Positions 1 to 10,245 of a DNA stretch of 64,000 nucleotides are shown here, in pieces; position 1 is the first letter of the stretch, and every line of letters begins with the position of its first letter. The notes under the pieces were generated by a model that saw nothing but the letters and a program-made list of their open reading frames with translations, was not told where the DNA came from and did not search any database. This DNA comes from Acanthosepion lycidas. Taxonomy: Eukaryota; Mollusca; Cephalopoda; Sepiida; Sepiidae. Position numbers and translations under genes: made by a program. Location of the stretch: NCBI GenBank assembly GCA_963932145.1, contig OZ010588.1:100281012-100345011 (forward strand), in the 5' to 3' direction.

Positions 1-837
1 CTGACATGAGAAACTATATATTACTAGTTTTATAACAAATAAAAGTTTACTAAATCAGAGAAATGAATTAGCTATTTTTGCCGTCATTGTCATAAATTTT
101 ACTTAAATAATATTTAAATACAATTTTTTAAAGCATTGTGACCTGGTAATATACATACTTATACTTGATGTGAAAATAATTTTACATACTGTAAGTAATT
201 CTAATATATTTAGTTGTTTTAAAAAGTAATATAGTATATTAAAAATTAAAAGTGAAAATATTTTTCAAATCGTAGTTAAATAAAACGTATTCTAATCTAA
301 ACACACCCCAAAAATCTTTAAGTATAGAAATAGAAAAAAATGCCGTAAGAATTTTTGTCTTTAACAATAATTTATTTTTAAAAATCCAGTCGACATGAAT
401 TTAACGGATATCAGAATTCATTAAAAAATACATCCCTACCCCTACCAAAACGTAAGTAATAACTGATACATCAAAATACAGCCATAATGAACACGCAAAC
501 ACCCCTTGTCTGGATGAATTAATTTCTCTGCATCCTTGGAAACGTGAAATATGAATTTTTGCAGTGCCTTTAAAACCCAGTAATCTTAAAAATAGGTTGC
601 TCCAAAATTCGCTTGAGGATGAAATGGAACTAATGTCTTTAATTTAATTACAAAATTAAATTCGAAACTCTTAGCTTCCATTTTTGAAACATGGTTAGAA
701 CTGTGTAGCGAAAAAACTATTTTAAATCAGTTAATTTATAATATTAATGCTCTTTAAATTTACATTAAGCACTGTTTTGTAAAAATAAAAAATATCTATA
801 TGAACAACGGGTTATATATGTTACTGTTTTTCCTTAT

Positions 838-838
<1 letters not shown>
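1..838. other. AT-rich stretch, nothing recognised
   Basis: No open frame, RNA gene or repeat that I recognise. Base composition is strongly A/T with short homopolymer runs. Confidence 0.6.

Positions 839-926
<88 letters not shown>
839..926. repeat. (CA)n-(TA)n compound microsatellite
   Basis: About 11 CA units run directly into about 32 TA units. Open frames crossing it are only IYIYIY/THTHTH repeats. Confidence 0.95.
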
Positions 927-928
<2 letters not shown>

Positions 929-1289
929 TTTAAAGAACATTTCCTGCTGCTTATTAACCTGAGAGATATTTCTCTTACATTTATATTTACATATGTAAAA
1001 GTATTAACAGTGACACTGCGTATTGAAATATCATCTCTGAAGCGAGAAATTTGCCAAAATAAATGATAGTAATAGCTTCCGTTGTCACTTTCATTCTCTT
1101 TAGAGGAAATATAACGTGTCAGGTCGGCGTTCGTCAGGATTGAATTCTCAAAGAATAGCTTTCTTTCCAATCATTTGAAATCCTTAATGCGAATTTCGAT
1201 AACTGGGTCCTCTCAACCGTCTTTCATTTTTCATCATTTTCAGCTGGCAATTTGGCATTTTCCTCCTCTTTCTTCCATTCTTTATTATG

Positions 1290-1690
1290 ATCATCGTGTG
1301 AGAGTTCAGCATGCCCACAAATTGATGCGAAGTTACAAATCTATAAAATGCCAGACAATCAGATAAGTGTATACCACGCACATGCATCATAGCCAATATT
1401 ATTACGCAGTGAGAGAGCAGAACGCCAACAAAATAAGGTTAGTCTACACATATACGTGGCCCAATGTACCCATTACTCCAACCAGTAGGTGAAGTTTATA
1501 ACACGCACATTAACCACAGCCAATATTATTTTGAATTAGAAATTAGCGAGCCAACATACTGATGTTCCAATACACATATACGAAGCCCAATATACCCATG
1601 ATAGTACAGAGTTTAGTAAGCAAATTTACCCTATCAATTTTATTACTGTATTAGAAGATACAAGGTAACAAATTGACGGGCAGCACGCGT
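1290..1690. repeat. Tandem repeat of ~126 bp, left part
   Basis: Diverged units carry the same ordered phrases: a GTGAGAGAGCAG-like phrase, GCCAACAAAAT, CTACACATATACG, CCCAATATACCC, then a TATAACACGCACAT-like phrase and AGCCAATATTATT. Recurrence is about every 126 bp. The array resumes after the Tc1-like insertion, so the two halves were once continuous. Confidence 0.75.
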
Positions 1691-1691
1691 A

Positions 1692-2254
1692 CACCTTTGT
1701 GCAAATTAATTGAAACAAAAAGAATAATTCCGTTATTATTTAGTTTCTTCGTATTTTTCCAATGAAACACGATCAACTACACATTTTATTACTTCGTATG
1801 TTCATTCCACAAAGTCGTTCCTTGCAAATTGACCACAGATTCTCGATTGAATTTGAATCAGGAGAGTTTCCGGGCCAGTCGATAGTACTTTTATTTGCTC
1901 ACTGGTAAAGCTTGCAAGTGTGTTCGGGCAGCGTTAAATTTCCGTACGCCTCCTTGGAGTAATTTCCACCGCAGACTGTAGACGTAGGACAACTAATCGA
2001 CAGTAGAGACAGTAGTGTCTGGACTTGATAAAAATCTGATGCAATCACGGATGACGCAATATTTTTCAAGGCCAAATAAATTCATCATGCATCCAAAAAA
2101 TAAATTCATATTTCTGCACACCACTGCAAATGACTTAATCTGAGGAAAAAAATAGAAATCGATTAAACCCTGTCACTCCAGTGGGTCTAAAACTGGCCGT
2201 ATGGTGAAAGAAAGGAAACTAAATCAGTTGTTTCAATTAATGTGCCCAAGGGTG
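1692..2254 (-). mobile_element. Tc1-like DNA transposon relic, internally deleted
   Basis: The ends are inverted repeats (CACCTTTGTGCAAATTAATT at the left, and the complement of the right end reads CACCCTTGGGCACATTAATT), each next to a TA dinucleotide, the usual Tc1/mariner target. On the minus strand around 1860-1890 the translation reads DWPGNSPDSNSIENLW, the Tc1-family DDE motif that carries the last catalytic Glu. At 563 bp it is under half the usual ~1.3-kb length, and most of the transposase, including the N-terminal DNA-binding part, is not visible. It cannot be active by itself. It sits inside the ~126-bp tandem repeat. Confidence 0.85.
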
Positions 2255-2255
2255 T

Positions 2256-2740
2256 ACACAAAGACCACACAACCCATCATAACACCCGGTTTGACTATAA
2301 ACACGAACACACATCCCAGCCAAAATTATTATTATATTAAAAAGCATCAAGGCAACGCTTAGGCTCTGGAGTACATATATACGAATCTAACTGTACTAAT
2401 TATGACACTCATTTTGATAAAGGTATACAACGCTCTTTCATCCAATCGATATTATTATTAGATTAGAATGCAGCGGAGCAACAAAGTGACGCTGGTCTAC
2501 ACATATACAAAGCCCAAAGTATCCGTCATGGCAACCAGTCCGATAAATGTATAATTGCTACATTTATCACAGTCAATATTACGACGGAGTGACAGAGCAG
2601 CATGCCAACAAAATGAAGCTGACTTCCACATACGAAGCCCAAGTTACCATCATGACATCCCGAATGATAAAAGTTTATCACGCACAAGCTGTCTGTATCA
2701 GGCATATACTCTACGACCTTTCCAATCAATTTCATGTAAT
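2256..2740. repeat. Tandem repeat of ~126 bp, right part
   Basis: Continues the array left of the Tc1-like element. Phrases such as CTACACATATAC, AAGCCCAA, a GATAAATGTATAA-like phrase and GCCAACAAAATGAAG recur in order. Short frames here are by-products of the repeat. Confidence 0.75.
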
Positions 2741-2774
2741 TTAATTAATTGCAGCTTATAACCTTGCATGCGGA

Positions 2775-2865
2775 AGTGGTTGCTCCATACTTTCACCCCT
2801 GTGCAACATCTAAGCTACACTTAGAAAATTACTATAAACATGCATGTGTGTCACAGTTCGATATA
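2775..2865 (+). mobile_element. SINE fragment (tail of the 11.6-kb type)
   Basis: The phrase CTAAGCTACACTTAGAAAAT resembles the part after the tRNA-like head of the SINEs at 11575 and 23085. The promoter boxes are not visible, so this is a 3' fragment. Confidence 0.4.
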
Positions 2866-3061
2866 TCAGCTCTAGTAAATTAGCCTGTTCAGACGATATC
2901 CGATTGAAAGTGTTCCTAAGTATCTTCATGTGACTCTTAAATCGCCTTGTCTGTCTCATGTTTTAAAATTACTATAAAATTACTCTCTCAACTCCTGGCT
3001 ATGATGCCTACACCTTATTACCCCTCATGAACAGAGAAGCATAGTGTACCATCCCTTAGAA

Positions 3062-3417
3062 CAGGGGTTGACAAACTTTTGATATGTGCCGACTTGGGGT
3101 TTTAAAATCATCCAATGTGCCAACAGCATACATAGTTTTATACAAGTCAAGATCAATACACCTGCTCTACAATATATTTTATATAATAATATAGACAATA
3201 ATAGGTAAATCATATTAATAGAAAGAAAAGCAGCAGTTTTTAAAAGTTGTTTTTATTTGGGTATTATTATTAAATGGAGTCCAAAGAGTGAGCATTTCTG
3301 GAACAGCGAAATATCATTTTTGCAGTATTTATTGGTGATGTCATTTGCGGCTGCGTGGCCTTGGAAATTGTTAGGCGTGCCACGTGTATCAAGCGTGTCG
3401 TATCTTGCCGACTCCTG
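3062..3417. mobile_element. hAT-type non-autonomous element (MITE)
   Basis: It begins CAGGGGTTGACAAACTTTTG and ends with the complement of CAGGAGTCGGCAAGATACG, the CAGGGGTYGGCAA-style ends of hAT elements. Flanking 8-mers (ccttagaa and cattagcc) match at 5 of 8 positions, in keeping with a decayed 8-bp target duplication. No transposase is visible in 356 bp. Confidence 0.65.
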
Positions 3418-3710
3418 CATTAGCCCAGCTAGCAGGTTAAAGTCAGACTACTGTTAAAGCAATCTGCGGTAAGGAACGGAATATTTAATGTAGGCTAACT
3501 TAATTTTCCGATTGAAAGTATATCCATGTTAATACTAACAATTAGTTAAGATTAACATCCATGAAATCATATATTTTGTACCATCAAGAGACAATCAAAT
3601 CGGTTAATTATGAGTATGGTTATCTCAATATGTGCACAGTACAGAGAGGGAGATGATTTGATAGAACTTGTAGAATTATAAGAGAGGATGAAACACGCCG
3701 ACAAAGGTAT

Positions 3711-3717
<7 letters not shown>

Positions 3718-3787
<70 letters not shown>
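3718..3787. repeat. (TA)n microsatellite
   Basis: About 35 TA units. Confidence 0.95.
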
Positions 3788-3791
<4 letters not shown>

Positions 3792-4065
3792 TGAATCATT
3801 CATACAAAAAACAAATATAGAGGTTAATGATTTAAATGGCGAGAATACATCGTCGCAAACAATCTAAATAAGATACATCAACCCCGAATCTATATATGAA
3901 TGATATGATCCCCGTTTATAAATTCCAGTTGCATAAGGTCTTTTTAATTTTACAAGCTTTCGTCTGTCCCTACAGACATCATAAGGTATGGAAGTAGATT
4001 TTGTTCTTGTTTTTACTTCTCAGTAATAAGAGGACAACGAAAGTAGAAATTTAATCCGAAAAAGA

Positions 4066-4068
<3 letters not shown>
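3788..4068 (-). repeat. Repeat-like segment with hammerhead-like core
   Basis: On the minus strand around 3960-3995 it reads CTTATGA, then GTCTG, loop, CAGAC, then GAAAGC. This resembles a hammerhead ribozyme core (CUGANGA, stem II, GAAA) with one change in the first box. I do not see convincing stems I and III. Such motifs are known in Penelope-like elements and small retro-elements. No coding content was seen. Confidence 0.35.
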
Positions 4069-4119
<51 letters not shown>

Positions 4120-4252
4120 GGGATAAAATATGACATAAAGTTATGCTATATTTATGGGTAAATGTGTTCAATACAGTGTGGCTGTTGAGATAGGATATAT
4201 GTATATATAAGTTTGCCCACTGATGGCAACACCGAGTGGTAACCTGCCATCC

Positions 4253-4283
<31 letters not shown>

Positions 4284-4293
4284 CATCTATCAA

Positions 4294-4330
<37 letters not shown>

Positions 4331-4434
4331 TTCTTTCTCTCTGTATATATATATATATATTTTATAGGCACATTTATATGTATAATATTTATATATATAA
4401 TATTTATATATATATATGTATATATATACATATG

Positions 4435-4480
<46 letters not shown>
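4069..4480. repeat. Cluster of (TA)n, (TATC)n and (TC)n microsatellites
   Basis: (TA)n at 4069-4119, (ATCT)n with an internal CT run at about 4246-4340, then several short TA tracts to 4476. The unique piece at 4120-4245 has no recognised feature. Confidence 0.9.
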
Positions 4481-4481
<1 letters not shown>

Positions 4482-4708
4482 TTATTTATATTATAATTAT
4501 TTTTTTAAAAAATATGATTCCATCGCGAGACAGAAAATACTGTTTTGAAACTAGTCACCCGTATTCATGCTTAATTTCAATATTAAACTTTTACTGTTAA
4601 AAAACAATTATAATTTATGTTCTCCTTCTGTATCGAGCACAGTTTGTTCATAACAAAAATACTAAAGAATTTCGGATCATTAATCTAACAGTTCATTCTT
4701 ATTATATC

Positions 4709-4724
4709 AACACACACACACACA

Positions 4725-4801
<77 letters not shown>
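4709..4801. repeat. (CA)n-(TA)n compound microsatellite
   Basis: Short CA tract followed by about 36 TA units, just left of the 376-bp foldback element. Confidence 0.95.
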
Positions 4802-4805
<4 letters not shown>

Positions 4806-4867
4806 CAATTAATAAATAATGCAGCTTAGTATCGTATAATAATCGTGCAAATAATAGAACAATAACG

Positions 4868-5243
4868 TTAATGTAATTAATGGCAAATTCACTTGGCTAA
4901 CAGATTAAAAAAGCATTAACTTACTGACCACTCACTGAACTGCACGAACCTTGTTTTTATTAATTGTACAGTAGATTAGATTTTCGATTCATATCATTCC
5001 CAAGCACTTCCGGTGATAAAATTCACCAACTTCAAGCACAGATGTTATTTTTTCTAAATTTCGGTTAATTCCGGGTAAAAATTCCAAGAAAAGATGTATG
5101 TGTGTTTATCGAAAATACTTGCGAATTATATCTAATCCATTGTACAATTAATAAAAACAAGGATCGTGTCGTTCAGCGAGTGGTCAGTGAGTTAATGCCT
5201 TCTTAATCTGTTAGCGAAGTGAATTCGCCATTAATTACATTAC
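4868..5243. mobile_element. Foldback element with ~110-bp inverted ends
   Basis: The left arm from 4868 (TTAATGTAATTAATGGC and onward) is matched in reverse complement by the right arm ending at 5243, over about 110 bp with roughly ten to fifteen differences. The arms share TAACAGATTAA, ACTGACCACTC and CTTGTTTTTATTAATTGTAC. The ~150-bp centre holds no transposase. It resembles a long-TIR non-autonomous DNA transposon. The superfamily is undecided because I see no clear target duplication. Confidence 0.8.
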
Positions 5244-5276
5244 TTTATTGATTTATCCTTTGAATGACTATTTTAC

Positions 5277-5277
<1 letters not shown>

Positions 5278-5346
<69 letters not shown>

Positions 5347-5381
5347 GAGAGAGAGAGTGAGAGATAGTTAGATGTAGATAG

Positions 5382-5412
<31 letters not shown>

Positions 5413-5546
5413 GATTGATTGATTGATTGTCATCCACAGACAAACTGTTTCGCTCCATCACCATTCATCAGTGTGGTTAGACGTCCGGTTGCCTCTAGCT
5501 AGGATGGAATCCCGATTGAGTTGGTGTTAGTCGGGGATTCTACCAC

Positions 5547-5584
<38 letters not shown>
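5278..5584. repeat. (TA)n-(GA)n-(GATA)n tracts with a small hairpin
   Basis: (TA)n at 5278-5341, GAGA, (GATA)n at 5376-5413 and 5545-5584. Between them, GAATCCCGA around 5508 pairs with TCGGGGATTC around 5532 (one bulged base), a stem of about nine base pairs. Confidence 0.85.
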
Positions 5585-5585
<1 letters not shown>

Positions 5586-5819
5586 GGGATACATTTATAC
5601 AAACGTTTTTTTTTTTATCGCTTCACCCCCAAGAAAGAAGATAATGCCATTATTATGCAGAGGGCGTGGAGGAGAAAGAGAAGATTGATGGCGGTGAGGA
5701 GTGAGGAAATGATAAATATATATTTTAATGTATACTATATTTTTAGGTAAAATTGCTCAATGTGTGGGAAATTGTGATGGTTTGGGCAGAGAAATTCATG
5801 TTAATGCATACATGTGCAC

Positions 5820-5927
5820 GCACACACACACACGCACACACATATATATATATATATACAAAATAGATACAATAAGAAATATATGAATCAAATATATACA
5901 TGCGTACAAATTATATATATATATATG

Positions 5928-5990
<63 letters not shown>
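5820..5990. repeat. (CA)n and (TA)n microsatellites
   Basis: A short CA tract and TA tracts, the longest at 5930-5990. Confidence 0.9.
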
Positions 5991-5993
<3 letters not shown>

Positions 5994-6595
5994 TGTGTAT
6001 TTGTGAGCCTTTGTTTATGCGTGTGTATGTGTGTAGATTTGGAGTAGGGAGAGAGTAAGTGATTTTTAAAACTAGAAGGAATGTTCTATGAACTGTAACA
6101 AAATAATATTTATTAAAAGCATATTAAAAATGCTTTCCAAAACATATATAGAATAATATATACAAGCACCGCATAAAACGAACGCCTCAGAATATGACAG
6201 AAAAAAATTACATAATGCATCCTTTATGTTGTTTTGACACGTTCTATCCCATCATGCTCTGTTTTCCCGCCCCAATCTCGCTGAAGTATCGCATCTTTGT
6301 ATAAGAAGAAGCCCATCAACAGATAATAGTCTTTCTTTTACGGCTTTTCTCCGACAGTTAAAAGTGATGCGTTTTGTTATTAAAAAGTGGAATTGCAATA
6401 AAAAAAAAAAAAGAAAAAAGTGAAACAATAAAGAACTTTATTTATGACAAAGTCCTTTTTATTCTTTTTTTTTAATTGTTGGGGGGGGCATGACATTCTA
6501 AGGATAACGTGTTTTCATTATGTCATCTTCATTTTTTTTTTTTTCCGGCAATCATTTTGTTGTTTTGTCGACTTCTGTTATTATTTTTATTACTA
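5991..6595. other. No recognised feature
   Basis: AT-rich with poly-A near 6400 and poly-T near 6470 and 6530. No gene supported. Confidence 0.5.
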
Positions 6596-6696
6596 TTAGG
6601 TTGGTGCAAAAATTATGACGTAATAATGTCGTTTTTGACGTTAAAAAATACGTCAAAAAACGACACTATTACGTCATTATTTTTGCAACAACCTAA
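6596..6696. mobile_element. Palindromic mariner-type MITE, 101-bp form, copy 1
   Basis: Starts TTAGGTTGGTGCAAAAA and ends with its complement, flanked by TA on both sides. The two halves are near-perfect complements around a centre near GACGTTAAAAAATACGTC. The end sequence matches that of Hsmar1/MADE1-type mariner elements as I recall it. No coding capacity, so it would need a transposase in trans. Confidence 0.92.
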
Positions 6697-6894
6697 TATT
6701 TGCCTTTGTTCTTTCTTAACTTTATTCTCTCTTTCTATTTCTCGCATATTTTGGCAGGCGTCTTTTATTTTTACTTTCATCCGCCATATTTTCTTCGCTG
6801 ATCCGATGACGTAATCTCATTCTGATTTATTGCTCCTGATTTCTTTCTATCTTCAGTCAATTCCTTCTTCCTACCTCTGTTCGTTTAGGTGCAT

Positions 6895-7010
6895 TTTATG
6901 GGTTGGATGTGCGGTGTGGTCCAATGAATAGCAGCTCGGAATGTGAAAGTTACGTTCGAATTCAATTCTTGCTCGGTACATTCACTTACACACAAATACA
7001 CTTGCTAAAA
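6895..7010 (+). mobile_element. tRNA-like SINE fragment
   Basis: Contains a decayed B-box-like GTTCGAATTCAATTC followed by ACATTCACTTAC, the order seen in the 5S/tRNA SINE family (GAGTTCGAATTCCAGTC, then GTTCACTTACG). No 5S-like head seen. Confidence 0.45.
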
Positions 7011-7039
7011 GATGAGATAGATATCACAATTAAGTTAAT

Positions 7040-7306
7040 TTGCAAAGTTAATTTCGACGACACAGGCTGGAGGCAGGTAAAGCTCCCTTTGACTTTCGGC
7101 GGCCTGGGCTTTTGCTCAGCAGCAGTTTTGGTCTTTCCAGTCGCCAATTAATTGATGAGATACTTAATTGATGGATCGTCTCAGTGTTTCTCTGGTAGTT
7201 CTTTCGAACAAGCTTTCAGCGTCTGGGCCCAAGAATTACCTCCTATCCCACAAGACACATAAAAATAAAGCCCAGAATAAAATAAAATGCGAGGTCAATT
7301 TTAGAA

Positions 7307-7344
<38 letters not shown>

Positions 7345-8040
7345 ATCAGTATCGCCTCGCCTGTCTACTATCTGATTCACAACCAAGTAGTGGCGCTTGG
7401 CTCAACGCTGTACCCTTTTCATCTGCCGGTACCCTTCTAGATAATGAGTGCACTCGAGTCGGAGTCGCGATCCGTCTTGGACTCAAACTATGTGAGCGTC
7501 ACAGATGCAGATGTGAAGCTTTCATCGATGAGCTTGGTTTGCACCTCTCTCCTGTCGTCGTAGTGCCGGTCGATTTCCACGGCATGCAACAATAAACGAA
7601 ATCATCAGAAGAGGTTTAAATGCAGCTGGGTTCCCTTCCCAAATCGAAACCCTCGACCGAGGTGATGGAAAGCGGCCGAATGGCATTACCATTTTCCCTT
7701 TTTAAAATGGGGAAGTCGTTGATTTGGGATTCGACCTGTGCGGATACATTTTCAGCCGGTAATTTGATCAGGTCCACGATTGAGCCAAGATGCAGAGATA
7801 AACAAATAGTCAAATATTCTTCTCTTGCTGATAGATTTATTTTTTACTCCTGTGGCAATATAAACCTCTGGGGTTATTGGCGCTCGTTCGATGGCGTTTC
7901 TTCGGAGGATTGATGCGATTGCGTCTCGATTAAGGGATGAGCCTCGTGAAACGGAGTGACTCTTGCAGCGTGTCTCACTGGCGATGGTTCGAGGTAATGC
8001 TTTCTCCATCATTGCGGCTAGCAGAGGATAGCAAAAAAAT
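7040..8040 (+). mobile_element. LINE fossil, C-terminal part of the reverse-transcriptase protein
   Basis: Three frames together resemble the C-terminal half of a non-LTR retrotransposon protein common in invertebrates. Visible pieces in order are LPLTFGGLGFCSAAVL (about 7085-7130), VGVAIRLGLKLCERHRCRCE (about 7455-7520), LIWDSTCADTFSAGN (about 7715-7760) and RVSLAMVRGNAFSIIAAS (about 7970-8020). In the relatives I recall, this region follows the RT domain. A CT microsatellite (7311-7341) interrupts it and the frame changes at least twice, so it is dead. The clade is not decided. Confidence 0.7.
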
Positions 8041-8054
8041 TCATTTTGTTTATA

Positions 8055-8155
8055 TTAGGTTGGCACAAAAATAATGACGTAATAATGTCGTTTTTTGACG
8101 TATTTTTAACGTCAAAAAACGACATTATTACGTCATTATTTTTGCACCAACCTAA
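8055..8155. mobile_element. Palindromic mariner-type MITE, 101-bp form, copy 2
   Basis: Same ends and inner palindrome as the copy at 6596, flanked by TA on both sides. The left end reads GGCACAAAA in place of GGTGCAAAA. Confidence 0.92.
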
Positions 8156-8534
8156 TAGTTATTTTTCGAATAACTCGAAGGGACACTGGGATTCTTGGCC
8201 GGGCCCACGTCTGAAAATATGACACCATATTTTTCTTTCTTTCGGAAACATTTCTTGTTGAAATCGAGAATATTTCATCTCTACTTCGTAAAATATTTCA
8301 AACTATTTTAATACGACCTCCACATTGCCACCAAACTATGGTTTGAATAGCAGGACAGACTTGATCCTGTAGCCTTGGTTGGCAACCAGTATGCCGCAGA
8401 AATAAACAACAGCCTACTGCAGAAAATCATCTAACAAGTCACTCAGGAAACCAAAGCATTTTTCAAGATTTGGCACATGGCTGACTGATCTCTGACTAAT
8501 GTTTACTTTATTTCTTTGATGAAATATATATCCA
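8156..8534. other. No gene; weak repeat similarity
   Basis: A phrase near 8370 (TGTAGCCTTGGTTGGCAAC) resembles one near 59230, suggesting decayed repeat. Nothing else recognised. Confidence 0.4.
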
Positions 8535-8906
8535 AATAAAGCATATTATAGGGTGTTGATGGATTCGTTTTCTACAGCTTATCAATCTTTTGCAGTTAAT
8601 TCAAAGCCAGAAATATTTTTGATTGTAATAATAATGAATTAGTTATGCAATTCTTACTAATTAACCCATAGCTAGTGGAGAAGAGGTGCATATGTTATTT
8701 CCCTAAGGGTATTATATAAATGAATATAACGAAACGAACAGGAATTGAATTCGGTTCTTGGATTAACAATTCCAATCCATTATCCCTACACCAAGTGCAC
8801 ATTTCAAGCTTAAAGCCCTCAGTATTCCCAAGCGGTCACTCATCTAGGTACTGAACCGGCTTAACGTTGGTGATCGCACTGCTGTTCCGACGTGATATGT
8901 CCGTAT
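8535..8906 (-). mobile_element. Chimeric 5S-rRNA/tRNA-derived SINE, copy 1
   Basis: Read on the minus strand. At 8906-8820 it follows a 5S rRNA-like sequence: the plus-strand text holds AAGCGGTCACTCATCTAGG, TACTGAACCGGCTTAACGTT and GGTGATCG, the complement of the 3' two thirds of animal 5S rRNA. Next comes a tRNA-like part with a decayed B box (complement of GAATTGAATTCGG near 8740). Last is a body ending in the complement of TTAACCCATAGCTAGTGG and an AT-rich tail. 5S-type heads define SINE3; a joined 5S and tRNA-like segment is less usual. Transcription would be by RNA polymerase III. Confidence 0.75.
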
Positions 8907-9069
8907 AAACGAACTTGTTTTAATGAAAAATATAAGCAATAAAATGTCGGATTAAATTTAAATATCTTAATTCTTTTGGATTGACATATAATAAATTAAA
9001 TAACACGAATAACCGTCGTTTCATTAGATTATGATATTTGTACGGACATTTTTGTTACACATGTATATC

Positions 9070-9415
9070 ATAAATGTGCGATGGTATACTGGACAGAGGT
9101 TCAGAAAGAGGAATCAGAGAGCCACGTTCGAAATCCGATAGAGTTTGTGATATTAACTTATGTGGCAATACATTTGGAAAAATATGAATTATTCTTTCAT
9201 TCAGATATGGCTTAAATAGTAAGAGTTGCATATGGGGAAATCATTGTTATTTCCCCCAAAAATGTTATTGCAATATTCACTCGTAAGATAAATAATGAAT
9301 TATTCTTAGAATCCAAAATATGTTTCAGCTATAATTAAACCAAAAAAGGGTCGATAAACCATAAAAACCAAATCAATCAATAAATACGTAATATTCTTGG
9401 AGTATAGGACGATAG
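9070..9415 (+). mobile_element. Same SINE family, tRNA-like part plus body, copy 2
   Basis: GAGAGCCACGTTCGAAATCCG near 9115-9137 is the B-box region. From 9202, CAGATATGGCTTAAATAG corresponds to the CAGCTATGGGTTAAATAG phrase that starts the body in other copies, followed by AATCCAAAATATG and GGTCGATAAACC. The 5S-like head is missing. The body is shared with the compound repeat at 13571. Confidence 0.6.
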
Positions 9416-9519
9416 CCTAAACATTTTTTGCTGGTGTGTCTTTTGAAGCACAAAATCTGTATAGGTCGCAGTTTTTAACTACACTACCAACTGGTTTTGG
9501 ATTCAGACTACCAGCACGA

Positions 9520-9576
<57 letters not shown>

Positions 9577-10140
9577 TTGATTTTCCAAATGCCACCCGAA
9601 TTTTAAAAAAAGGACATAATTCTCTATGTTAACTATACTTCAATGGAATACTATTAATTTACTAGCAATAAACAATCGTCAAAAGCCGTCCCTATATGAC
9701 ATCACCAACATTTAATAAATCTATGCTTAACTAGGCTTAAAAATTCTTAAGTATATTTGTTTACCACAACAGATGTTTACGTAAAAACGTTCACAAATCA
9801 GCACGATACTACTACTACTACACACACCCACTTAGCGTCCTGGGTATGACGATAAACTACATCCGCGTCCTGAGTAAGACGATAAACTACGTTCAACAGC
9901 AAGTCCTCTTATAAACCGTTTTGGAAAAAATAATATCCCCAATTTGTAAAAAATTATTACCAGCTATGTTTTTGAAAAAATAATATTACCAGCTATAGGT
10001 TTTTGAGGAAAAAATATTAACAGAAATAAATTTTTGACAAAAAAAATGTATGACCAGGAAAAAAAAAGTTGTGATCATTAAATGACCCATTGAGGTCCAT
10101 ATGCCGTTAAACAAAGCAAACCAAACCGCAACCAAACCAG

Positions 10141-10189
<49 letters not shown>

Positions 10190-10205
10190 ATGAATATACA
10201 TTACC
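9202..10205 (+). repeat. Compound ~1-kb repeat, copy A
   Basis: Closely matches 13571-14540 along its length: SINE body, the phrases ACGATAGCCTAA and ACCAACTGGTTTTGGATTC, a TA tract (9522-9575, almost lost in copy B), ATGACATCACCAACATTTAA, two units of the 30-bp minisatellite (9835-9900), a block of ATTACCAGCTAT-type phrases, an (AAACC)-like end and a (CA)n tract (10142-10188), ending CATTACC. Copy A has fewer minisatellite units and a longer TA tract. Confidence 0.8.
9830..10190 (+). mobile_element. 30-bp-minisatellite element, copy 1
   Basis: Two units of CGTCCTGGGTATGACGATAA-type sequence, then AACAGCAAGTCCTCT, TTACCAGCTAT phrases, a GACCCATTGAGG-type phrase with ATGCCGTTAAACAAAG, and AAACC repeats followed by (CA)n. 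The same order of parts is found at 14095, 50620, 54918 and 56385. Confidence 0.75.
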
Positions 10206-10245
10206 AGTCCTAATATACACAAATTAAATTTAAGATACACTTAGA

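Noticed and set aside
2880-3000. Possible RT remnant (VPKYLHVTL-like, resembling KYLGVTLD)
   Set aside because: Only one short phrase matches and the continuation fails; not enough to call.
8820-8906. Possible functional 5S rRNA gene
   Set aside because: Incomplete and diverged, and joined to a tRNA-like part and SINE body; it is a SINE head.
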